A stretch of 64,000 nucleotides of DNA from a virus: positions 62,001 through 126,000 of the IMG/VR virus record IMGVR_UViG_3300028392_001993. One strand, 5' to 3'. A program made the translations under genes and the position numbers. The notes below the pieces were generated by a model. It was not told the origin of the DNA. It made no database searches and saw only the letters and a program-made list of their open reading frames with translations. This document shows positions 51,401-59,753 of the stretch, in pieces. Position 1 is the stretch's first letter. Every line of letters starts with the position of its first letter.

Positions 51401-54400
51401 CACAGATGGCCACGGCCTGACCAAAGTTTGAATAGTTGGCCGCTGTGTTTTGTGCGACTGTTTGCAACAGGTTAAACTGGTTAGTTTCAATCTCAACTAT
51501 ATCACCCACCTGCAAGTCCGCAAAGATTGTAACTGTGTTACCACTTACTGTGAACGAGTCCGGGGCGTTGATCACGCTGTTGGTTTGATTGATGTAGAAT
51601 TCGTTGTTGACAATCACGCTTACAGGTGCAGTTGGGGTAGTTCCTAATACTGTGAAGCTCACGCTAGATGGATCTTCACCATAGATGAATCGTTGTACAT
51701 TGCGATCAAATACGTAAACTTGTCCAGCTTCTGCATTGCCGTTGACTGTGGTATAAGGTGTACCTACCATGACCTGACGACCGTCTGTGGTGCAAGAAAT
51801 GCTGTGACCAAAACGATCTGTTGCGCCAAGCCCAGCCACTGTCAACGTGTTTACATATTCAAAATAGCCTTCGGCTTTTACAACTATAATATTACTGCTG
51901 ATATAAGATCCAGTAAATGTTACAGTTGTGCCAGAGAATGTATAATCAATATTGGGACGTAATAGTGTTCCATCAACTGTGATACTAAACGAATAAATGT
52001 TTGTGGCAGTGAACAATCCCGGCAGCGACGAGGAAACTCCAGCAAGGTTGTATGTTGATACAGTGTATGGAATTTGGAAACTGTTGTATCGTGCAAATTC
52101 AATTATTATATTAGCAACGGCTGTTCCTGTGCCGGATCCAACACCAGTAGCAACAAATGTGACTCCTACTGTGTTTGAACTTGCACCAATTGCCACATAG
52201 TCCGTGGTTCCCACGGTTAAAATAGTATATGTTGTCCCAATGTTAAACCCTCCAGCAGTAGTTTTGCCAGGAATAGATGTGAATGTAACAATATTAAAGT
52301 TATTGTCAATGGTGTAATCAACATTGACTGTTTGTACTTGTCCATTCAAAGTTACCTTGAGTTGGTACTCGTTGTTGATTTGAATAGTACTGTTTATAGC
52401 ATAAGAAGTTGTTGTGCCATCAGCAAAAACTTTGATAAACTGACTTTGCCAATCAACATACCCGTAGGCGTGTATACTGTTTAGGCCTGGAGCACCAATA
52501 TACATCCAACGTTCATCTAAACTCATTGCTACTGAATAACCAAACTCGCCTGCGCCAGTTAGTAGTGTTCCATAGCCTGCGGGTTGAGTGAGCAACTGCC
52601 ATTGACCATAAGGAATGACCCCAGGTGCTCCCAGTTGTGGATCACGATAAATCACACAGGCATAACCGTTGTTGGCTTGACTACCGGACCCTAAACTGGC
52701 ACTTGCACCTGCTACTGCCCAATTTTGATTGCCAAAGTCCACAGCATTACCATATCCGCGTACACCTGTTACATCTAATGTAAGGATAGCATCACCTTGA
52801 CCCACTGGGCTTACTGGAGTGTATTGATCGCCATAGCTCTTGACATACACATATATTGCACCTTTTGTGGTGCCGGTATTAAATCCATAATTTGGACTGC
52901 CTACCAAGGCGGCCAGTTTATTTCTAGCCTGAGCAACACTTTGGCCGTATTGTTCGTTGGCGTCTAATAGTACAGGATTTAATGCAATGATGCTTGAGAA
53001 TACATTGTTCTTTTGTAGTACTTCCCATAGCCCTGCACCATTGTCGTCAACCCAAACTTTGGCACCTGGCAAAATATTCAATGCGTACGGCAACGTGTCA
53101 ACATCGCTGGCCTGACTTATTCTTGTGGTTTGTAAAGTAAATCCAATTCCCGATCCATTGGCCACAGAACGGTTGCTAGTAAATGTAAATGCAATATTCA
53201 CTGTGTCAAGATTTGGCACGCCAAGTACTGTGTATACTCCATTGATTTCAGTATCAAAGAATTTGATGATTAGTTTATCGCCAACACTTAATTTGTGTTG
53301 GTCGTTAAAGATCACACGACTTGTGCCATTTAAGTTATCACAGACGTGCTGGATTTGCCCTGGCACTGCCTGGGCACGATAGATGCCCCAGTCATAATTG
53401 TTAATCTTGGCAACCCAAATGCTAGTACCTACTTCAATTTTGTCTATATTGGCAGCAAGACTGCTTGGATTTGCAATGTCAAACACTGTGATATCAGTGT
53501 CGTCAAGACTCACATACCCGGCAGTCGGCAATCCAATATCAGTTGGCAGTTCAGTTGTGGTAGGAAGAATGTCAGTACTGGTAAGTTTATAACTTGAGCG
53601 CCACACATCAGTTAGATATATTTGTTGATCTGCTTGACTTGGTTCTTGTGGTACTGTAACTTGTACCAGACTAGGATTAGAACTTAATAGTGCTCTATCC
53701 AAACGCAACTCAAGGAAACTACGATTAGCATTAGCACCATACACCGCACGTTGCACTGCCCAGTTTTCGTAGATGGTGTAGTCGGCGGCTTCTTTGCCTA
53801 GATTGGCTGCTTTGAAAAGATCAGCGGCTAAGATGGTGCCTTTGGTTCCCAAAAACTGACGATACACGTTTACTTGACTCACATCGTCAAGGTTCAATGC
53901 GGCTAGATATTGTCGTGGTTTAAATCCTATCAGACCATATGCCAATAAATCATTGTCAGTCTCAATGTTTGCGGCGTTGATGTTGTAACTATTGGCCAAT
54001 TGATCGGCCTTGTTGGCCAAGTTAGGTAACAGTCCGAGTTGAATTTGATTGTAGTTGCTTTGTGCCCAGACATTGAAGTCAAACTTTGTGCTAGGCTGAA
54101 CAATGGTCAATGCCGACCAATACACATTTTTGTACTTGACAATTTGTCCTTTGGTGTATCGTTTTAGTCCAGTCCACTCTTGGACGTTGTCTTGATTTAA
54201 AATAAATCCTGGAGTATCTACCGATCCATTCCAGTCATTGGTAGTAACTGCCACAAGGTTTAATCTATTTTGTCTTGCCCCAGTTATAGGATCGTAAATT
54301 AAGTCTCCAAACACACTCTTGTTACTTAATACAATCATATGTTCAAAATTAGTAAATCTTAAGTTGATGTAACTGATACTTTGTGTGCTCAATGGTTGTA

Positions 54401-57400
54401 TAGTAAAGGTATTGCCTAATCGAACAACGTTCAGAGTCCGGGTGGGGATTTCATTTGAATTTTGGTCTAGCAATAAGTTTTCGCTGGTCTCAGTTACAAT
54501 GCTATCTACTACAGCACCTGGGCGAGTAACAGTCAGCCCCATAGCCAGTGGATTTAAATTAATAATAGCATTAGAACCCCAACCTTGTTGACTCCAATAC
54601 AGGAACTCATTGACCATTCTTGACCAATCAAGAATATAACCATTAACTATATTAGTAAATGTTAAGCCTTGTTTTTCTAATAGTTTTCCGTAACTGAGCA
54701 AGAAATCACTCACCGCAGTTTCGTTTGCAAACACAAATCCATAAGGAACTTGTGTTACGTTATTTGAATAAAAAGTTGGTACTCGTACAGTAATACCACC
54801 GGCACTGTATTCTTGTAATTTTCCTACTGCTTGACTTTGTAGTATTTCAAAATAGGCCTGTGATGAACCGTATCCAAATACGGCATAGCCGCCGCCGCCA
54901 TCTACCTTTTGTACTGCTACACTACTGTACCTAATTTGATCAAATGGTTGGTTTTTGTACAACAAGATGTTGTAACTTTCGTCTGGGATTGTTAGTGTTG
55001 TATTGGTACTGTTAGGACTAGATTTTTCAGTCAACAATTTAATATATTGTTTGTCTGAATAACTGGCCATTCTGTAACACAATCTAACATCCAGCGCCTT
55101 GAGGTCAGCCGTTAACAAATCAGTTGAGTCTATGCCAGTTTGTCTATTGTAATCCACAATCCAGTTGATGTAACTGGCCTTGCTAGTGCCATTGCCATAC
55201 ACTTCAATACCGTTGGCATCTAGTCTATAACGTTGATTGTAAAGGAACTGATTATAGTCAGTATCAAATTTATATAAATCTCGATCAGCAAACAGCGCAA
55301 AGAACTTGGCAGGACGAGTCACTGCCAATACATGCATTACCGAGAATGGATATCCACTAGAGTTCCACCAAGATGCTTCAACTGGGCCACCGTCGCCAAT
55401 TGCCCAACTCTTTTGGTATCTAGAACTGATGTTTTGATTTAATGGTACGCCTCCCACAACACTATCTCGTGGGCTCAATAGTTCACCTTCACCTCCTGTG
55501 GGAATAACCGAAGTTAAGCCAGGTCTTGAGTATTTGGGTTTGTAGTAAGGTGCAACCGGATCAGCCACAAGACCAGCTTCTAGGTCATCCCACAACACCA
55601 AGTTGTCAGCGGTATATGGAGCTGGACCATAACGGCCGACCCACCATGAGGGTTCAACTTCTAATCCCAACATTTCCCAAGGTGAGTAACTGGGTTGTTG
55701 CGTGTCGTAAAAGTAGCGATAGATACCGCGCCAGGCGCCTAGTAAATTTTGCTTATTGAGTTTGTTGGTATCACTGGTATAGTTCCATGTAAATTCATTG
55801 GTGGCACTAAACACTTGTTCGTTATAGTTTAACTTGTTCCATCCGCAATAACTCAATAGATCTGTGCCAAAAATAGTATTGATTTCTTCAAAGGTATATC
55901 CAGTGTCACGGAACTGTCCAGGTAACACATCTTCCACAGTGAGTGGTACAGGATTGCCATCTTGTTTGATGTTGCTGTAAATTCTAGTTTCAAATTCTAA
56001 CAACACCTGATCACGAATGTCACCAAACACCGGAGTTTCACTACCGTCGTGGCCGATGATAAATTCACCTGTACCGTTTGAGGTTACCAAGGTTGTGATT
56101 TCTGGTTGCCATTTTGGATATAACCCCATTTTACTAGGCGTATTAGGTACAAAACTTCCGTAGGTGGCGTTGTATTCGTTGATAATAACAGTATCGCCAA
56201 TAGCAAGTGTAGCCGATATTGTCAAACGTGGACCGTCTACCGCCACAACATAATCTTTGTCTCTTGTTAAAATATCATTGTTTAGATATACACAAAGACC
56301 AAGATAGTTAGATGATGTGTAGTTGTACACCTGTACAGTATCAAATGTGGCCCGAGTTGTTAGGCCCACAGTATAGGTATTACTATAAGTTGTAACACCT
56401 TGGGGAATCATATCGCCCCAATAGAATGGTTGGGTATCTAATTTTCCTAAAGTGATATCTTGTATGGCCTGATCAAGAATACTAGAGGTAGTTTTAAGCG
56501 CAATGTTATTTTGAATCAACACAGCATCCAGCATCTGTGCTTTGAACTTGATATATTCGCGACTGTTGTATTGTAATGATTCAAATATGTTGTAACTAGG
56601 ACTACGCATAAAGTAGCCGGCCAAAGTTAACGGGCTACTTTGTTGTAGAATTTCTAATCCGTAAGGAATGATGTTGCCAAGGTCTCTGCTGTTGTTTGAT
56701 CCGTTGATTGGTCCAGTTAAGGTCAATAGATTTTCACAGATACTTTCATAGTGTGTGCGTATGGTGCCCAATGTAAATGCAGGACTGTTTGAATTGAAAG
56801 GATTGCTTTGTAAGTTGTTGGGTACTTGATAAAATCCCACATTGCTGGTTTGGTCGCTTAATGCCAATACTTCAATAACATCTGTGGGTAGATATATATC
56901 AGTTAATGTAATAACTGTGTTATCTGTTCCCACAGTATAAGTGTACATACTTGGTTCAATAAACACACTACCAACATAAACTTTTATTACAGGAAATGCA
57001 ATCGATGATTGTGCTAATACTGGAACATCAAGTTTAAGAGTTTGCCCTGTATAGGTAAACTTAAATTGTTGATAAATTTGCTGTGTTACAGCCGCAGTTT
57101 GCCAACCAATCAGTTTATGATATGTTACTCGATCTTCGTACTCTCTAGCGGCACCAGAACTGATAGGATAGGTAGTACTTACATTGTCAATAGTATAAGT
57201 GAACGTGTCAACATACAAGTTATTGTCAAACAAAATATCACCAACGTTGTTGATGTTTAGATATTGTAAGGGGAATTGCAATACAGGATCAAGAATGGTT
57301 GTGTCGCCCACAGCATAACTGAATAATTTTGATCCTGTAAAGTCACTTGATTGGTATTTGACTTTGTTGCCAAAGCTCACACCTTCCGTGTCATACACAT

Positions 57401-59753
57401 TGTACAAAGGTGCCTGTTGAACTGCAGTCTTTTGTTGTGCCTGGATCCAAGCAGTTCCATCGTACCAAAATGTTTTTCCAGCAATGGTTTCACCGTTCAA
57501 ACAAACAGTAGATTCATCTAGCTGTACTGCACCGTCTGCGGCTTCGGTCAACACGATAATTGGCTGTGATATAAGTGGCGGTATAGTATCTGGGGTTGCA
57601 AAACTTACCACATAAATTTTATCACGCACACTGAGATCAGTGTCCGCGGCAAATATAACTCGCGACCCTTCAACCAATGTGTAACCATTGGTGGTGTAAC
57701 TGGTGGTGCCTTCTACGTTTGAAAACGCATCAGTTTCTGCAAAGTCAATGATATCCACTGGTGCTTTGCCTTTGGTACCCATATTCCATAAACGAATACC
57801 TGGACGGAACTGTATGATTGGCCGCTTGGCTCTAAAATTATTGTCTAGGTCGGCGACTGTGTTGTTGTATTTGGCTGTGGCATTGATTACATCAATGTGG
57901 AACCAGCGGTTACTTCTTGTCCAGGCATTTAAGTCTCGGCTGGCACGACTAATGGTCAAGTAATCTATATCCCCTGGTTCTACTGCAATTGTGCTGTCAT
58001 TGTAATCTGAAGCATAACTTTCGTAGACTGCAAAGTCTTCAACTGGCAATAGATCAATTGCTGAGCCAACACCACTCACATAGTATTCGTGATCGCTAAT
58101 GGCAATTGAATTCATTGTGCCTGTGCCGTTTAACAACGTTACCGCTGGGCCATTAGGCACTGCACTTACTGTAAACTTGATTCCACTGGCCGCAATTGAT
58201 CTCACATAGTATGTTGTACCAGCGGTCAAGCCGCCCAGTGTTGGTGTTAAGAATACAACTGCTTGTCCTACATACAAATGAGTAGCATTGTAGTAGGTGA
58301 TATAGTTTGTGCCAGCTTCAGTAGCAGTACATTGAAAACTACTAGTTCCCGAAGCATAGCTGGCAGGAACAACATCGCCAGTAAATTTTACTTTGAGACC
58401 ATTGGTAAATGTTACCCCGTTAGGACTTGTATATGTTTTTTTACCAATAATATTATCAATGTCAAGAGTGCTACTATTGCCCGGTTCAACTAGTACAATT
58501 CGCCCAAAGATTTCTGAGTTAGTTCCAGACTGATAGTACAATGTGTCTTGTACCGCAGTCAGTAAAGGAATCTGTTGAAATGCTCCTACTGCATCTTTGT
58601 ACCACTGAGTATTGCTGTATACGGCACCATAGCTGATGTTAAATTTATTAAGATTTGCAATATCTGACGTTTTGCTTAGGTTGATGTAGGTAACACCGCC
58701 ATTATCTACATAGGTAATGGTCCAGACTTGATATCTGTCTTCTGGTGGTATGTCTGTTGTTTGACTAAATGTTGTGGTGTCATAACTACCAACCAATCCA
58801 TTGTTGGCTGCACCGGCTGCCAACGGATCAAAAAAAGTAGTGCGTTGCCAGCCGCCTGCTTCGGCATCAGTAATAGGGTTGGTGAATATCAATGTGCGGT
58901 TGTTTAGATTGGTAATGCCATCTATGCCGCCATATTCTAAAATAAAGTCTGTTAGTGATCGATTATTGATTTGATCAAACTGTAAGTTAGTTACCAAGTC
59001 AATGGTGCCAATGCTGTTTAGGTTATAATAAAAACTTTGTGCGTCTTTGAGTGGTGCATTGAATACCACAGTACCAGAACTAGTACCGTTGTCAGCTACC
59101 CCATAAACATCTCTTGAGCTGATGTTAGGAGTGGCAGGCATGGTACCTGCGATTCCCGGTGCTGCCTGAATCCAAAATTGGTCAGTGACCTGGAAAGTGT
59201 AACTGCCGCCACGCACCAATTCGATTACAGGGTTGTTGCCAATTACACCTGAGAAGTTGTAGGCATTGCCATTGGTTGTGACCACGTAGTTAGCAGTGGT
59301 AGGTATTCCAGTAGAACTAACACTTACTGCCGCAGGGCCGCCTGGAATCCAATAGTATTGACTAAAGTTTATAAATGCATCAAAGTCAACAAACGGATCC
59401 CAGGTATAATATTCGCTTGAATACAGTCTATCTGGGCGACCACTGTTGCCACCTTGGAACCCCACAGCATCGTTGATGCCAGGATATGTAATGGCATTTT
59501 TAATAGTGCTAGAATCAGGCACAAGACTGACCACGCCCGGTTCAAGCTGATAGTCAGCTCGTGTCTTGGTGGGTTCAATTACATATTTGTCGTTGGGGTT
59601 TATGCCCGGACCAACAGTACGACCAATAAAGCCTTGTGTTTTTCTAAAGTTAGGCTCTTGAATCAGTTGGTCAAGTGTGGCAGCCAAGAATTGCTTGTTG
59701 GCATCGGTCTGAAAAATTTCAGGAAGAAAATCTACGCTACGTGTGTTGGCCAT
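45441..59753 (-). CDS. Giant virion structural protein (4,770 residues)
   Basis: A single 14.3-kb open frame between the gp6-like and fibre genes. The N-terminus (SVDFLPEIFQTDANKQFLAA, IGRTVGPGINPNDKY) looks like T4-like cyanophage structural proteins. Residues about 2,330-3,050 hold at least six FG-GAP-like beta-propeller blades, such as FGYSVAMSLDERWMYIGAPG, FGHSISCTTDGRQVMVGTPY, FGQAVAICDNNCSLYVGEP and FGAAVNYTSGVLMVGAP. Two copies of an IG-x2-YTI-x2-VGTT ... ATG-x-GSGTG module lie near 2,500-2,548 and 4,200-4,244. GSGYTEPPLVVITGDAV and GSGYSQTPAITFDGG form a pair near 3,740-3,810. The C-terminal region has NGERIMYRER and ALQDTNTQAARFLRG. Likely a baseplate or long adhesin component. ATG 59753 overlaps the gp6 stop. 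Confidence 0.83.
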   Translation of the reverse strand: MANTRSVDFLPEIFQTDANKQFLAATLDQLIQEPNFRKTQGFIGRTVGPGINPNDKYVIEPTKTRADYQLEPGVVSLVPDSSTIKNAITYPGINDAVGFQGGNSGRPDRLYSSEYYTWDPFVDFDAFINFSQYYWIPGGPAAVSVSSTGIPTTANYVVTTNGNAYNFSGVIGNNPVIELVRGGSYTFQVTDQFWIQAAPGIAGTMPATPNISSRDVYGVADNGTSSGTVVFNAPLKDAQSFYYNLNSIGTIDLVTNLQFDQINNRSLTDFILEYGGIDGITNLNNRTLIFTNPITDAEAGGWQRTTFFDPLAAGAANNGLVGSYDTTTFSQTTDIPPEDRYQVWTITYVDNGGVTYINLSKTSDIANLNKFNISYGAVYSNTQWYKDAVGAFQQIPLLTAVQDTLYYQSGTNSEIFGRIVLVEPGNSSTLDIDNIIGKKTYTSPNGVTFTNGLKVKFTGDVVPASYASGTSSFQCTATEAGTNYITYYNATHLYVGQAVVFLTPTLGGLTAGTTYYVRSIAASGIKFTVSAVPNGPAVTLLNGTGTMNSIAISDHEYYVSGVGSAIDLLPVEDFAVYESYASDYNDSTIAVEPGDIDYLTISRASRDLNAWTRSNRWFHIDVINATAKYNNTVADLDNNFRAKRPIIQFRPGIRLWNMGTKGKAPVDIIDFAETDAFSNVEGTTSYTTNGYTLVEGSRVIFAADTDLSVRDKIYVVSFATPDTIPPLISQPIIVLTEAADGAVQLDESTVCLNGETIAGKTFWYDGTAWIQAQQKTAVQQAPLYNVYDTEGVSFGNKVKYQSSDFTGSKLFSYAVGDTTILDPVLQFPLQYLNINNVGDILFDNNLYVDTFTYTIDNVSTTYPISSGAAREYEDRVTYHKLIGWQTAAVTQQIYQQFKFTYTGQTLKLDVPVLAQSSIAFPVIKVYVGSVFIEPSMYTYTVGTDNTVITLTDIYLPTDVIEVLALSDQTSNVGFYQVPNNLQSNPFNSNSPAFTLGTIRTHYESICENLLTLTGPINGSNNSRDLGNIIPYGLEILQQSSPLTLAGYFMRSPSYNIFESLQYNSREYIKFKAQMLDAVLIQNNIALKTTSSILDQAIQDITLGKLDTQPFYWGDMIPQGVTTYSNTYTVGLTTRATFDTVQVYNYTSSNYLGLCVYLNNDILTRDKDYVVAVDGPRLTISATLAIGDTVIINEYNATYGSFVPNTPSKMGLYPKWQPEITTLVTSNGTGEFIIGHDGSETPVFGDIRDQVLLEFETRIYSNIKQDGNPVPLTVEDVLPGQFRDTGYTFEEINTIFGTDLLSYCGWNKLNYNEQVFSATNEFTWNYTSDTNKLNKQNLLGAWRGIYRYFYDTQQPSYSPWEMLGLEVEPSWWVGRYGPAPYTADNLVLWDDLEAGLVADPVAPYYKPKYSRPGLTSVIPTGGEGELLSPRDSVVGGVPLNQNISSRYQKSWAIGDGGPVEASWWNSSGYPFSVMHVLAVTRPAKFFALFADRDLYKFDTDYNQFLYNQRYRLDANGIEVYGNGTSKASYINWIVDYNRQTGIDSTDLLTADLKALDVRLCYRMASYSDKQYIKLLTEKSSPNSTNTTLTIPDESYNILLYKNQPFDQIRYSSVAVQKVDGGGGYAVFGYGSSQAYFEILQSQAVGKLQEYSAGGITVRVPTFYSNNVTQVPYGFVFANETAVSDFLLSYGKLLEKQGLTFTNIVNGYILDWSRMVNEFLYWSQQGWGSNAIINLNPLAMGLTVTRPGAVVDSIVTETSENLLLDQNSNEIPTRTLNVVRLGNTFTIQPLSTQSISYINLRFTNFEHMIVLSNKSVFGDLIYDPITGARQNRLNLVAVTTNDWNGSVDTPGFILNQDNVQEWTGLKRYTKGQIVKYKNVYWSALTIVQPSTKFDFNVWAQSNYNQIQLGLLPNLANKADQLANSYNINAANIETDNDLLAYGLIGFKPRQYLAALNLDDVSQVNVYRQFLGTKGTILAADLFKAANLGKEAADYTIYENWAVQRAVYGANANRSFLELRLDRALLSSNPSLVQVTVPQEPSQADQQIYLTDVWRSSYKLTSTDILPTTTELPTDIGLPTAGYVSLDDTDITVFDIANPSSLAANIDKIEVGTSIWVAKINNYDWGIYRAQAVPGQIQHVCDNLNGTSRVIFNDQHKLSVGDKLIIKFFDTEINGVYTVLGVPNLDTVNIAFTFTSNRSVANGSGIGFTLQTTRISQASDVDTLPYALNILPGAKVWVDDNGAGLWEVLQKNNVFSSIIALNPVLLDANEQYGQSVAQARNKLAALVGSPNYGFNTGTTKGAIYVYVKSYGDQYTPVSPVGQGDAILTLDVTGVRGYGNAVDFGNQNWAVAGASASLGSGSQANNGYACVIYRDPQLGAPGVIPYGQWQLLTQPAGYGTLLTGAGEFGYSVAMSLDERWMYIGAPGLNSIHAYGYVDWQSQFIKVFADGTTTSYAINSTIQINNEYQLKVTLNGQVQTVNVDYTIDNNFNIVTFTSIPGKTTAGGFNIGTTYTILTVGTTDYVAIGASSNTVGVTFVATGVGSGTGTAVANIIIEFARYNSFQIPYTVSTYNLAGVSSSLPGLFTATNIYSFSITVDGTLLRPNIDYTFSGTTVTFTGSYISSNIIVVKAEGYFEYVNTLTVAGLGATDRFGHSISCTTDGRQVMVGTPYTTVNGNAEAGQVYVFDRNVQRFIYGEDPSSVSFTVLGTTPTAPVSVIVNNEFYINQTNSVINAPDSFTVSGNTVTIFADLQVGDIVEIETNQFNLLQTVAQNTAANYSNFGQAVAICDNNCSLYVGEPQSSVQIFKGGIVERFVNQSRIYGTITATVANPVLTVGNTLRVNNQDVMLTGTTVASLATAINNTVPNVLATVSTTGYLTISVKNSDAAAPFNKVQVAPGSVGTAFTTLGFNTFAWTQSITSPYPVEYAGFGSAISINDNAINLVVGAPRGTLYLETVFDDGTTYFDAGSTIFFSVIIQSGAIYTFDYLPSNSLSITNPGKFVFGQQVNNSQVGPYDQFGAAVNYTSGVLMVGAPKDDAGDSAANFGAVFVFENPTNSPAWAVVEIEQPTVDIRLLNSVFLYDRITSARTEFLDFINPLQGKILGAARANIDYVSAVDPASYNTGSTNLNNTTWFASHVGEIWWDISSVRFIDPNQDSITYASRRWAQLFPGSTVDVYQWVQSNTPPANYVGEGTPLNTTSYTINSNLSQDGTFATYYYFWVRGITVTSSQLGKTLPASTVASYITDPKASGIPYMAPINASTIALYNSADYISASDTIISIEYDREYNNDNVHVEYELIPQDRADGFLSDNLYRKLQDSFCGVDTFGNKVPDPNLGPSERYGVQFRPRQSMFVDRFLALKNYLKRVNAVLAQYPISESRSFYLLNSSEPIPPQTVVVDSVTETLWDLQVANLEILSFQTPYWSNPNGSIPLGYKYLVATDSLNRGLWTIYTVEESDTAPGTRVLTLTRVQGYNTPDYWSYINWYRPGYNSSTKVVAEVATYSVLATLTVPIGSSVKVTANAQGKFEIYLLTDLGWERVALQDGTIEFSAELWDYALGRFGFDVEVFDAQYFDQEPVTETRKIIQAINQELLIDDLAIQRNKALVLMFNFVLSEFSAPEWLVKTSLIDVDHRIRQLIPYQNYVIDNQEFVQDYIQEVKPYHVSVREFNLKYTGFDEFFGDLTDFDLPAYYNTALEVPTFTSPILLPYAHGDAFNSQTNTQSDLPATSAVWTTWPYNQWYSNYLLVLDSVEIIDSGSGYTEPPLVVITGDAVESAEAVAIINSLGKVVAVNVTNPGSGYSQTPAITFDGGNGTEARAYARMNNNLVRSFRTVIKYDRFQYFSDVMTWNPDGTYQSGMLVRYEDRVWQATPADSTAVVGPAFNLEDWTVVPARNLTGVDRTMGYYVPGVNQPGLELPLLIDGVDYPGVQVYGDYFLRDPLSIDATYSSEFTDTTLGDLPTDINIDGGEFIGLYEGHSPEELINGAEFDTLDFRVYTRPGADWNRDGHGFQWSTVRYTYDPAIALEYSWANVVDHPVEVLVSDITTGKDLTRDVDYTIDWVNQTVVPVTVSSGDQFQINVFELGGGSQLYRANYIGGDIGETVIIPVNSAEITSVAVFINGSIISGVSWIPYTESTAWNILDTYNTLDVVNDSGNYYRALQTVPVGTSISNPLYWLEFTPTLQSLVDLGTDPGLTDGVALVAFGVNTIDAGNFVIGKSYTITEVGTTNWTAISAASSTLSVSFIATGIGSGTGNASTAYSWSTPQTQYTVADSSIVTNKTIVLTNSLQGSNSVNAVVTRNGLRLRPAEGIEWIGDDSSVSFGLPQRGGYSQQIINPTTDISVWVDNILQVQNAGATVGTYSVTNWTGSNTPGRQVVFTTPPVSGARILIAVSTVADYIIVGNQLQVRATVNLNDIFGITTWNDTAQLWPLTLVFQGPITSGLTITEPYDSTVYSPATTDFTSGSFDYAVGTSVASNDFYLERSLNNASRLWVTLDGYRLFEGVDYSVQGDYLILASGAIGASQVMVIEEFTNSVVPEAMAFRIFQDMRGVQATYRITEATTTTLAQDLSSTADIIYVTDASRLSTPDLVLGIFGVITINGERIMYRERSTALNTISSLLRGTAGTSAADHTTGASVYDMGRNNLLPIKYQDSVVSDSSMGDDSTTIFYAPSIAFADFADSTVETDAVEVYVGGERQYAYSDTSATSRYRYFITDYDPLAVEFVIDDAVSPPLTAPAAGAEVTILVRQGLNWYAQGDGTASDGIALQDTNTQAARFLRGL

